This document shows positions 1 to 4,510 of a stretch of DNA of 5,206 bases, one piece after another (positions within the stretch are counted from its first letter, which is position 1; each line of letters begins with the position of its first letter). Source of the stretch: Candidatus Aenigmatarchaeota archaeon (lineage in GTDB: Archaea > Aenigmatarchaeota > Aenigmatarchaeia > GW2011-AR5); contig JACQNW010000116.1 in NCBI GenBank assembly GCA_016202845.1, positions 1 through 5,206 on the forward strand, in the 5' to 3' direction. The position numbers were made by a program, and so were the translations under genes. The notes beneath the pieces are model-generated. The model saw only the letters and a list, made by a program, of their open reading frames with translations. It did not search any database and was not told where the DNA came from.

Positions 1-113
1 GATATAATTTATTTGTTTCACATATAGCAACCAATGAAGTTATACAGAACTTATTTCATTGGCTTGCTATAACACTCGATCACATGCTGGAGTACTGGAC
101 TGGCAAGAGTTAA
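1..113 (+). CDS. 3' end of an unidentified protein, possibly histidine phosphatase family (partial, cut by left edge)
   Basis: An open frame beginning at base 3 runs from the left edge to TAA at 111-113 and encodes 36 residues with a natural protein composition. It contains FVSHIATNEVI, then LFHWLAITLDHMLEYW. The VSH followed by a helix and an L-x-x-x-LDH segment resembles the C-terminal part of histidine phosphatases (phosphoglycerate-mutase-like), where the second catalytic histidine sits in a hydrophobic-SH motif. The usual SHG glycine is missing, and too little is visible for a firm call. The start lies outside the window. The reading rests on an uninterrupted frame and an amino-acid pattern, not on a recognised full domain. 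It could be another family, or chance. Confidence 0.4.
   Translation, partial: YNLFVSHIATNEVIQNLFHWLAITLDHMLEYWTGKS
23..71. repeat. Imperfect inverted repeat / hairpin of about 16 bp
   Basis: The arms 23-38 and 55-71 are complementary over 16 pairs: TATAGCAA with TTGCTATA, and CCAATGAA with TTCATTGG. One unpaired C sits at 63, and a further G-T and T-A pair are possible towards the loop. It lies inside the probable 3' coding end of the leftmost gene, about 40 bases before its stop. No T-run follows, so it is not a classical intrinsic terminator. It may be an mRNA structure, the footprint of a small element, or coincidence. Confidence 0.6.
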
Positions 114-140
114 TGAATTTCAGAAATTGATTTATTGATC

Positions 141-148
141 ATATAAAC
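141..148 (+). promoter_or_regulatory. TATA-like box of the methyltransferase gene
   Basis: The box ATATAAAC lies 21-28 bases before the ATG at 169. This is the spacing expected if transcription starts at or next to the start codon (leaderless mRNA). No convincing Shine-Dalgarno sequence precedes the ATG. Confidence 0.45.
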
Positions 149-168
149 GTTCCCGCGACTGGTAATGT

Positions 169-741
169 ATGAAAGCATGCTATGATAATTTTGAGTTCGA
201 GGTGCCTAAAGGCGTTTATTATCCCGATGAGGACACAATTCTGCTTGCAGAAACCCTCCAGCAGCTGTTCATAGATGACAAATCAGTCCTGGAAATAGGA
301 TGTGGGTCCGGTCTCATATCTATATTACTAGCCAAAAATAATGCCGTAACTGCGGTAGATGTGAATGAAGATGCTGTGAAAGCAACACAAGAAAATGCCA
401 AAACCAACAATGTGGAAATAAAGGCAATAAAATCAGACCTATTCGCAGAAATTGGACAGGAAATATTTGACATAATAATCTTCAATGCTCCTTACCTTGC
501 GCCGGATGATCTTGACAAGTATCTTGGAAAAGAAAGAAAAAACTTCATAGATGACAATGTCATCGAAAGATTTCTGAAGCAATTGACTGGTCATCTAAGA
601 AATGACGGGTTTGCCATTCTTGTTGCATCGTCCCTGACAAAGTTAAACATTGAGGATAAAGGGCTGAATCACGAAATTATAGCATCGAAAAAGCTCCCAT
701 GGGAGGCGCTTCATATTTACAAATTAATCACTAAAAAGTAA
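169..741 (+). CDS. HemK2/Mtq2-like protein-(glutamine-N5) methyltransferase
   Basis: A class I SAM-dependent methyltransferase of 190 residues, about the full length of archaeal/eukaryotic HEMK2-Mtq2 enzymes. These methylate the glutamine of the GGQ motif in the class 1 release factor (aRF1), usually with Trm112 as partner. Visible signatures are the N-terminal V-Y-x-P-x-E-D-T segment (residues 16-23) typical of this family, the SAM-binding motif EIGCGSG (42-48), the acidic D64 at the end of the next strand, and the active-site tetrapeptide NAPY (106-109). The family consensus there is NPPY, so the second position is Ala instead of Pro. The bacterial PrmC N-terminal helical domain is absent, which favours the archaeal HemK2 group. 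The ATG at 169 is chosen because a TATA-like box lies at the leaderless distance. Role in translation termination is inferred from family. No Trm112 gene is in the window. Confidence 0.85.
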   Translation: MKACYDNFEFEVPKGVYYPDEDTILLAETLQQLFIDDKSVLEIGCGSGLISILLAKNNAVTAVDVNEDAVKATQENAKTNNVEIKAIKSDLFAEIGQEIFDIIIFNAPYLAPDDLDKYLGKERKNFIDDNVIERFLKQLTGHLRNDGFAILVASSLTKLNIEDKGLNHEIIASKKLPWEALHIYKLITKK

Positions 742-743
742 CA

Positions 744-751
744 TTTATAAG
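744..751 (+). promoter_or_regulatory. TATA-like box of the 767/773 gene
   Basis: TTTATAAG sits immediately after the methyltransferase stop. Its centre is about 26 bases before the second ATG (773) but only about 20 before the first (767). If the mRNA is leaderless, this favours translation from 773. Confidence 0.45.
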
Positions 752-766
752 TATATCGCTCGTATA

Positions 767-1633
767 ATGGTTATGTCATTTCTCAGCAAAGCATGGACAG
801 CGAGTAAAGCTTATGTGAAAGACATAACCCTTGAACTTTCTGCTGATTTCAGGCATGAATTCAGCCCTGCATGGACTTCTTATAAAAATGGACTGAACGA
901 AGGCCTGCAAGATGCCGGATTTTACAAAGAAAAACATAAAATGTCAGCAACGTCAGAATTGCTTCAGCTGTCGTACAATGCGCTGCTGCCAAAAACACAA
1001 GAAGCGCAGAAATGTCCAGTTGAGGGCGGGCAAGCACAAAGTAAACCCCCGCGCCATCCTGCAGGCGCCTCAGTGAGCATACAACCAGGATACTTGCCTC
1101 TTAAGGCGCCTGGATTTGATAGGCTCAGATGGGCCAGGAATCTGATAGGCTCGGTCGCATACTCCATAAAATCAAGAAGCCTTTCGCCAGACGGCGGGCA
1201 TGATGAAAAAAAACATGAGCCTGAAAAAATATTTGACGTTCCATGGAAAGAAGGCGATTGTCTTGTGCAACCTAATTGTGTGCGTGAACCTGCACCACCC
1301 AAGAAAGCCAAAGCTGAATCAAGAAATAATGGATATAGCAAAGAATTTTATGCTTATGTTTTTGGTGATGGCGAGCCTCCGGAAGACCCATCATTTTTTG
1401 GTTCGAATGGTATGCCGCACCAGAGTTATGAAGGCATGCCAGCCTCCAATATTGAAGGCGTGCCTGTTGGAAAGATAAAAGCATTCTTGGAAGAACTCAG
1501 AAAAGTGAATGAAGAATACGGCGATTCCCTTGAAAGCAGTTCTTTCAAACTTGAAGCTTTGAATTTATTGCAACTGCCATTGACGCAACAAGAACTGATG
1601 GAAGCCGCGCTTTCACGACGCAGAAGACCTTGA
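767..1633 (+). CDS. Hypothetical protein, 288 aa (286 aa if start at 773)
   Basis: I do not recognise this protein. It is cytoplasmic by appearance, with no signal peptide and no clear membrane segment. The N-terminal ~75 residues look helical, with aromatic and charged residues. The middle (about 80-210) is rich in Pro, Gly, Ser, Lys and Glu, with stretches such as KPPRHPAGASVS and PAPPKKAKAE, and is probably disordered. Around residues 215-235 there are spaced GMP/GMP/GVP triplets. The C-terminal ~55 residues return to likely amphipathic helix (KIKAFLEELRKVNEEYGD) and end in an RRRRP tail, a possible nucleic-acid or membrane-surface contact. Two in-frame ATGs are six bases apart; the TATA spacing supports 773. 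The layout (helices, disordered linker, helix, basic tail) suggests a scaffold or lineage-specific protein, but no function can be assigned. Confidence 0.7.
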   Translation: MVMSFLSKAWTASKAYVKDITLELSADFRHEFSPAWTSYKNGLNEGLQDAGFYKEKHKMSATSELLQLSYNALLPKTQEAQKCPVEGGQAQSKPPRHPAGASVSIQPGYLPLKAPGFDRLRWARNLIGSVAYSIKSRSLSPDGGHDEKKHEPEKIFDVPWKEGDCLVQPNCVREPAPPKKAKAESRNNGYSKEFYAYVFGDGEPPEDPSFFGSNGMPHQSYEGMPASNIEGVPVGKIKAFLEELRKVNEEYGDSLESSSFKLEALNLLQLPLTQQELMEAALSRRRRP

Positions 1634-1651
1634 AGAAAGACCAGAATGATC

Positions 1652-1660
1652 AATTTATCC
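1652..1660 (+). promoter_or_regulatory. TATA-like box of the TGS-GTPase gene
   Basis: AATTTATCC is centred about 25 bases before the ATG at 1681. It is followed by a T5 run (1661-1665), which could also serve as a weak T-rich terminator for the gene before it. A second AT-rich stretch (CTATAAATT) closer to the ATG is too near for a TATA box of a transcript carrying the start codon. Confidence 0.35.
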
Positions 1661-1680
1661 TTTTTCTATAAATTAATTAG

Positions 1681-2526
1681 ATGCCTGTGAACCCGCCTGC
1701 AGAATATTACCTTGCAGAAGAGAAATTCAGGAATGCAAAAAACAAGGAAGACAAGATAATAGCGATGGAGGAAATGATACGGCAGATGCCAAAGCATCAC
1801 GGGTCTGAGAAGGCTTTGGCAGACCTTAAGTCAAAGCTTGCAAAGCTGAAAAAAGAATCGGCAGCTTCTTCCAAAAAAGGAAAAGGCGGAAGCAAATTTA
1901 ACGTGCACAAGGAGGGCGAAGCCCAGGCGTGCCTCATCGGCTTCACAAACTCCGGCAAGTCATGGCTGCTCAACAAGCTGACAGGATCAAAAGCGTCTGT
2001 ATCCGGCCATCCATACACCACAACAAAGCCTGAAGTTGGAATGATGGATTACAAGGGCGTCAAGATACAGATAGTAGAAATTCCCGGGACTTTTGAAAGA
2101 GAGCACATGGCTATTGCACGAACTGCAGAACTGATTGTTTTTGTTGTGGGCGAAGCAGGAGAAGAGCTGAAGCTGGAGGGAATTTTGAAAGGAAATTTTA
2201 TAGCTACACGCAGAATTGAGGTCAATCCCTGGAAGGAAAGCCCTGACCAGATAAAGGAAAACATCTGGAAGTCGCTGGACATGATGATAGTTTATACAAA
2301 AAAGAAAGCTCATAATGATTACAAAACCCCTGCCACCTCTCCTATGGCAATGCCTGTTGGGGGAACGATCAGAGATTTTACCCAGCGCATACACAAGGAT
2401 TTTGAAAGAAATTTCCGCTTTGCGCGCGTATCAACAACCGACAAAAAAGGCAGGCAGCTGATGAAACAGGTAGGCTTGGACTACAAGCTGAAAAACGGCG
2501 ACATCGTAGAGTTGCACACGACCTAG
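1681..2526 (+). CDS. DRG-like GTP-binding protein with TGS domain, reduced G domain
   Basis: A protein of the Obg/DRG superfamily, 281 residues against roughly 365 for ordinary archaeal DRG proteins. DRG GTPases are linked to ribosome and translation control. Domains in order: an N-terminal helical pair (about 20-60) with the DRG-like pattern ...HHGSEKALADLKSKLAKLKKE; a Lys/Gly/Ser linker; a P-loop GFTNSGKS (87-94, G1); PYTTTKPEVG (111-120), the switch I/G2 part; and EIPG (133-136), standing for G3 DxPG with Glu instead of Asp. From about 201 to the end is a TGS domain, starting at IVYTKKKA, with GGTIRDFTQRIHKDFERNF and ending NGDIVELHT. Only about 65 residues separate G3 from TGS, and no NKxD (G4) or SA (G5) motif is visible there. 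The region equivalent to the second half of the G domain therefore seems deleted. Nucleotide binding is likely; guanine specificity is uncertain. Its TAG stop lies in CTAG, shared with the stop of an open frame on the opposite strand. Confidence 0.85.
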   Translation: MPVNPPAEYYLAEEKFRNAKNKEDKIIAMEEMIRQMPKHHGSEKALADLKSKLAKLKKESAASSKKGKGGSKFNVHKEGEAQACLIGFTNSGKSWLLNKLTGSKASVSGHPYTTTKPEVGMMDYKGVKIQIVEIPGTFEREHMAIARTAELIVFVVGEAGEELKLEGILKGNFIATRRIEVNPWKESPDQIKENIWKSLDMMIVYTKKKAHNDYKTPATSPMAMPVGGTIRDFTQRIHKDFERNFRFARVSTTDKKGRQLMKQVGLDYKLKNGDIVELHTT

Positions 2527-2601
2527 ACAACAATAGGGTACCTTTCACGAATAGCCTTATAATTTTCAAAGTCCTCTATTGTGTAATCCTCTGGGTTTCA
2601 T
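2523..2601 (-). pseudogene. Gene fossil: 24-codon C-terminal-like frame without a start
   Basis: On the - strand, an open frame from codon AAC (2595-2597) down to TAG (2523-2525) encodes 24 residues of very natural composition, including PEDYTIEDFENY and ending RYPIVV. A TGA directly precedes it in frame, and no start codon exists in frame. An ATG at 2599-2601 is one base out of frame, so a one-base deletion in the AAA just after it would give a 25-residue ORF. This looks like the tail of a lost gene, or a tiny gene with a frameshift or sequencing error. Its stop overlaps the GTPase stop in the palindrome CTAG. The parent family is not recognised. Confidence 0.3.
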
Positions 2602-2625
2602 GTGGAATATATGGTAAAATTTATG

Positions 2626-2634
2626 CTTTTTAAG
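2626..2634 (+). promoter_or_regulatory. Possible TATA-like box of the antitoxin gene
   Basis: CTTTTTAAG is centred about 36 bases before the antitoxin ATG, which would give a leader of roughly ten bases. An alternative is AATTATAAG (2649-2657), but this lies too close to the ATG unless transcription begins inside the gene. The element is nearly symmetric and could act on either strand. Low certainty. Confidence 0.25.
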
Positions 2635-2665
2635 TCTGTTTTGTCAATAATTATAAGTGGTTGCC

Positions 2666-2803
2666 ATGGGAAACACAATTACAATACCTAAGGAAGAATA
2701 CGACATGCTTAAGAAAAAGGAAGAAATAGCAGATGACGCAATATTTCAGCTTTCCAGAAGTCTGGAAGACATGAAAAAAGGCAGGTTAAGAAAGTCTGAC
2801 TAA
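2666..2803 (+). CDS. Small antitoxin-like protein, 45 aa (RelB-like archaeal type)
   Basis: A 45-residue protein from ATG 2666 to TAA 2801-2803. It begins MGNTITIPKEEYDMLKKKEE and ends LEDMKKGRLRKSD. A short beta-forming start (TITIPKEEYDMLKKK), a helix, and a final S-L-E-D-[MI]-K-x-G-R-[LIV] segment is the pattern of the small antitoxins that accompany RelE-like toxins in archaea. The N-terminus would dimerise or bind DNA, and the C-terminal helix would wrap the toxin. The partner is the converging toxin gene, which overlaps it by four bases at the stops. In most such systems both genes are on one strand, antitoxin first; here they face each other. Function is inferred from pattern and neighbour. 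Confidence 0.7.
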   Translation: MGNTITIPKEEYDMLKKKEEIADDAIFQLSRSLEDMKKGRLRKSD

Positions 2804-3108
2804 AAGCTGTTCAGAAATTCTACAAATTCATCTTTGTGAAGAATAACATAGTCTATTATTTTTTGTTGCTCTTTCTTTGATGCATACGACACTAGAAGAA
2901 TTCTAGGCTTTTTTATGGAAACTATAAAATAGAGCCTTTTGTTCTCGAACTTCTTTTCTCTGAACCAGTCAAAATGAAGAGCTTTTCCAGCTTTGGGATT
3001 AAGCTTTATTTGTTGCTTCATTTTGGTTATCCATTCACGTTCCTTTTCTGTAATAGAATCAAATATTTTTGAAAATGTTTCAGTTTCGTAAATTTCATGC
3101 TCCTGCAT
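2800..3108 (-). CDS. RelE/ParE-superfamily toxin, 102 aa
   Basis: A RelE-fold toxin, which in characterised members cuts mRNA at the ribosome. Length (102 residues) is normal for the family. Two N-terminal helices (about 10-35: ETFSKIFDSITEKEREWI...) are followed by the landmark LNPKAGKAL (35-43), the FREKKFENKRLYFIV core (49-62) with its run of basic residues, the strand RILLVSYASKKEQQK (69-83), and a C-terminal helix. The basic residues K51, K52, K56 and R57, together with K78/K79, are candidates for RNA contact and catalysis. The exact catalytic set was not determined. The ATG at 3108 has a TATA-like box about 27 bases upstream. The stop TAG (2800-2802) overlaps the stop TAA of the antitoxin on the other strand, so the two mRNAs would be complementary if either reads past its end. 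Confidence 0.8.
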   Translation of the reverse strand: MQEHEIYETETFSKIFDSITEKEREWITKMKQQIKLNPKAGKALHFDWFREKKFENKRLYFIVSIKKPRILLVSYASKKEQQKIIDYVILHKDEFVEFLNSF

Positions 3109-3130
3109 GAAATTATAATAGCCTACAATA

Positions 3131-3138
3131 TTAATAAA
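3131..3138 (-). promoter_or_regulatory. TATA-like box of the toxin gene
   Basis: Read on the - strand, TTTATTAA lies 23-30 bases before the toxin ATG, the leaderless distance. The surrounding 30 bases are almost pure A/T. The toxin therefore seems to have its own promoter, independent of the antitoxin. Confidence 0.4.
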
Positions 3139-3158
3139 ATAATTAAAACGACATTTGT

Positions 3159-3224
3159 TCAGTTGTCCATATCATACCTTCCAATACCTTTTGAAAAGCG
3201 GTCGGCGTGGGCCCATTTACTCAT
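3159..3224 (-). CDS. Possible 21-aa small ORF coupled to the membrane-protein gene
   Basis: An ATG at 3222-3224 lies inside the last codons of the membrane-protein gene, whose stop is at 3217-3219. It opens a 21-codon frame to TGA at 3159-3161. The peptide starts MSKWAHADRF and ends GRYDMDN. The overlap is the arrangement expected for translational coupling. The first part (3198-3215) is much more GC-rich than its surroundings and uses GCC, CAC, GAC and CGC codons, unlike the AT-rich neighbours. No family is recognised. It may be a real small protein, the end of a degraded gene, or chance. Confidence 0.25.
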   Translation of the reverse strand: MSKWAHADRFSKGIGRYDMDN

Positions 3225-3792
3225 CCTCTTCTAAATCTTCATAGCTAATTTCTTTCAATGGAATTATATGTGATTCCTTTTTATTATCCCTATTATGTTT
3301 GTCTTTCTTGTTGTATTTGACAGTATCTCCATCGCTAATCATTTCATCTTTTAGTTTCTTTTTTCCTTCGTTTATTTTCTTTTCAAGCTCGTCTATTTTT
3401 TTGCCTTTGTCTTTTTCCATTTTCATGATCTTGTCAAACTTCCTGTCTTTTTTTGGAAGCGACGGCATTTTTTTCTCGGCAAATGAAAGCCCTTTGTATA
3501 TGCCTGAGCCCAGCAGATACAAGGCATACAATGCAATGCCGCCAAGCGCAAAAATCTTTATTGTCGGAAGATCAGCCGTGATCGACAGGCCTAGCAGCCT
3601 GTCGCCTACAATAGGAAATATTATAGCGGCTATAACTACGATTGCAAGAGTCCTCAGTTTTTTCAGAATCATGTTTGTGAAATTCTGTGTGGTTTTTATG
3701 ACGTGCTTTATCGAAAGGATGAATATTACAAATATAATGAATGCAACAAGCACAAATATAGCGTCAATGTTTGCCAAATATTCCAAAACCAT
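3217..3792 (-). CDS. Three-helix membrane protein with charged coiled-coil tail, 191 aa
   Basis: I do not recognise the family. Three hydrophobic segments are clear: about residues 9-28 (IFVLVAFIIFVIFIL), 48-66 (LAIVVIAAIIFPIVG) and 77-98 (IKIFALGGIALYALYLLG). The rest, from about 104 on, is very charged. Lys/Glu/Asp repeats from 115 to 150 (such as KIDELEKKINEGKKKLKDE) look like a short coiled coil, followed by a Lys/His/Asn-rich, probably disordered stretch and an acidic end (YEDLEEDE). The Lys/Arg-rich segments after helices 1 and 3 point to a cytoplasmic tail by the positive-inside rule. The ATG at 3792 is preceded by a TATA-like box at the leaderless distance, so it is transcribed separately from the two-gene operon upstream. 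A role as membrane anchor or scaffold is only a guess. Confidence 0.75.
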   Translation of the reverse strand: MVLEYLANIDAIFVLVAFIIFVIFILSIKHVIKTTQNFTNMILKKLRTLAIVVIAAIIFPIVGDRLLGLSITADLPTIKIFALGGIALYALYLLGSGIYKGLSFAEKKMPSLPKKDRKFDKIMKMEKDKGKKIDELEKKINEGKKKLKDEMISDGDTVKYNKKDKHNRDNKKESHIIPLKEISYEDLEEDE

Positions 3793-3813
3793 TATCTTAT
3801 TTTGACAGACTGT

Positions 3814-3823
3814 AGATAAATAT
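3814..3823 (-). promoter_or_regulatory. TATA-like box of the membrane-protein gene
   Basis: Read on the - strand, GATATTTATC is centred about 26-27 bases before the ATG at 3792. It lies 41 bases behind the stop of the putative DGR target gene, so the intergenic space of 71 bases holds little besides this promoter. Confidence 0.5.
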
Positions 3824-3863
3824 CTTTTTTCAATGAAAATATGAACGGCTGGTTATCAAACGA

Positions 3864-4502
3864 CTAGATTTCTGCCACTACTTCTTTCTCAGCATATGCA
3901 GGGCGGGAACCCACCCAGACATTACCGGAGTTCGAAGGGAGCCTGTCAAGATCGACGCTGAAGCGGCCGTCGTCGACGACGCTCGGGTTGAAGCCACGAC
4001 CACCGAACCTTTTCTCGCCTGTATAATCATCACGCCTGTAAAAACCCGAAATTTCATCCTGTGACAGATCAAATTCAGAAAATGCTTTTCCAGCTTCTGT
4101 TCTTTGTGAAAAGCCAGTAACTTTTTCCGGCGCCAATGTGCCGGGCTTGAAAAACCTGTAACCTTTTTCTTCATCTATGACAGGCAAATATAATCCTTGC
4201 GGAGGCAACCATAATTTCATATTTATAATTCCAACCCTTCCTGGATTTGTAGCGTAAGTTACTGGCACAAATCCCTCGCCAGGAGATGTTTCGCCTTCAT
4301 CAGACTCTCGTCCTTCTATAGTATCGTGGAATATTTCGCCAAACCATCTATTACCTCTGTTCGCATAAAGAGCAACGTCTGCATCATGAAGCTTGTTGTT
4401 AAATCTGTTAGCAGAATAAGCCGCATGAACCGCCCATCCAGAAGGCGCTTGTTTGTGCAGTCCTGCATAAGGCTGGCCAAAATTTACAATTTCTAAAGGC
4501 AC
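3864..4502 (-). CDS. Putative DGR target protein with C-type-lectin/FGE-like variable C-terminus, 212 aa
   Basis: The C-terminal end follows the layout of variable proteins of diversity-generating retroelements, whose C-type-lectin (FGE-like) fold presents diversified side chains for ligand binding. In residues 169-202 the order RG, G-x-F-x-V-x-L, PSNS, then VGSRPA matches the family pattern RGG-W...G-x-F-x-L-x-L...PS-x-S...VGFRPA; Ser replaces the usual Phe in VGFR. About ten residues follow the motif. The upstream 165 residues are rich in Trp, Tyr and Gly (MKLWLPPQGLYLP at about 95-107) and probably form the rest of the fold. No signal peptide or membrane segment is seen. GTG at 4502 is the only usable start: the frame is open for ten codons upstream but has no ATG, GTG or TTG there. 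The start is 8 bases after the stop of the anchored protein gene, so the two form an operon. The DGR assignment is inferred from sequence pattern; a static C-type-lectin protein is the alternative. Confidence 0.65.
   Translation of the reverse strand: MPLEIVNFGQPYAGLHKQAPSGWAVHAAYSANRFNNKLHDADVALYANRGNRWFGEIFHDTIEGRESDEGETSPGEGFVPVTYATNPGRVGIINMKLWLPPQGLYLPVIDEEKGYRFFKPGTLAPEKVTGFSQRTEAGKAFSEFDLSQDEISGFYRRDDYTGEKRFGGRGFNPSVVDDGRFSVDLDRLPSNSGNVWVGSRPAYAEKEVVAEI
3897..3998 (-). other. Putative DGR variable region (VR)
   Basis: Codons 169-202 of the target gene. Of 34 codons, 28 end in C or T (20 in C). Between the fixed positions come AAC, AGC, GTC, GTC, GAC, GAC, CGC, AGC, GTC, GAT, GAC, CTC, AAC, TCC, GGT, AAT and GTC, just what adenine-directed mutation of AAC/AAT codons in a template would leave. 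Adenine on the coding strand is 14 of 102 bases, against 31 of 102 for A and 24 of 102 for T in the first 102 bases of the same gene. GC is about 64% here and about 46% there. The 3' end (GGGTGGGTTCCCGCCCTGCA, 3897-3916) is a GC-rich stretch in the place where an initiation-of-mutagenic-homing (IMH) site would be expected. No template repeat was found in the window. Confidence 0.55.
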
Positions 4503-4510
4503 GTCCTCTA

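Noticed and set aside
964..1341. 125-codon - strand frame inside the 767-1633 gene
   Set aside because: It looks like a shadow of the + strand gene: low-complexity Ser/Cys/Gly content, no promoter and no recognisable motif. The + frame is more than twice as long and well placed after the methyltransferase.
1987..2394. 135-codon - strand frame opposite the GTPase
   Set aside because: The + strand carries P-loop and TGS motifs over the same bases. The antisense product has no recognisable pattern.
3299..3805. 168-codon + strand open frame opposite the membrane protein
   Set aside because: It is rich in Ser, Phe and Ile as the complement of a Lys/Glu-rich coding sequence. The - strand frame has clear membrane helices, a charged tail and a well-placed TATA box.
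3968..3981. Perfect 14-base palindrome CGTCGTCGACGACG as an operator or recombination site
   Set aside because: It falls inside the putative VR and is fully explained by the codon run GTC GTC GAC GAC (Val Val Asp Asp), which mutation of AAC codons would readily give.
3878..4174. 98-codon frame overlapping the putative DGR target on the same strand in another frame
   Set aside because: It has biased Lys/Ala/Ser content with no domain. The VR codon pattern (NNY) and the C-type-lectin motif appear only in the 212-residue frame.
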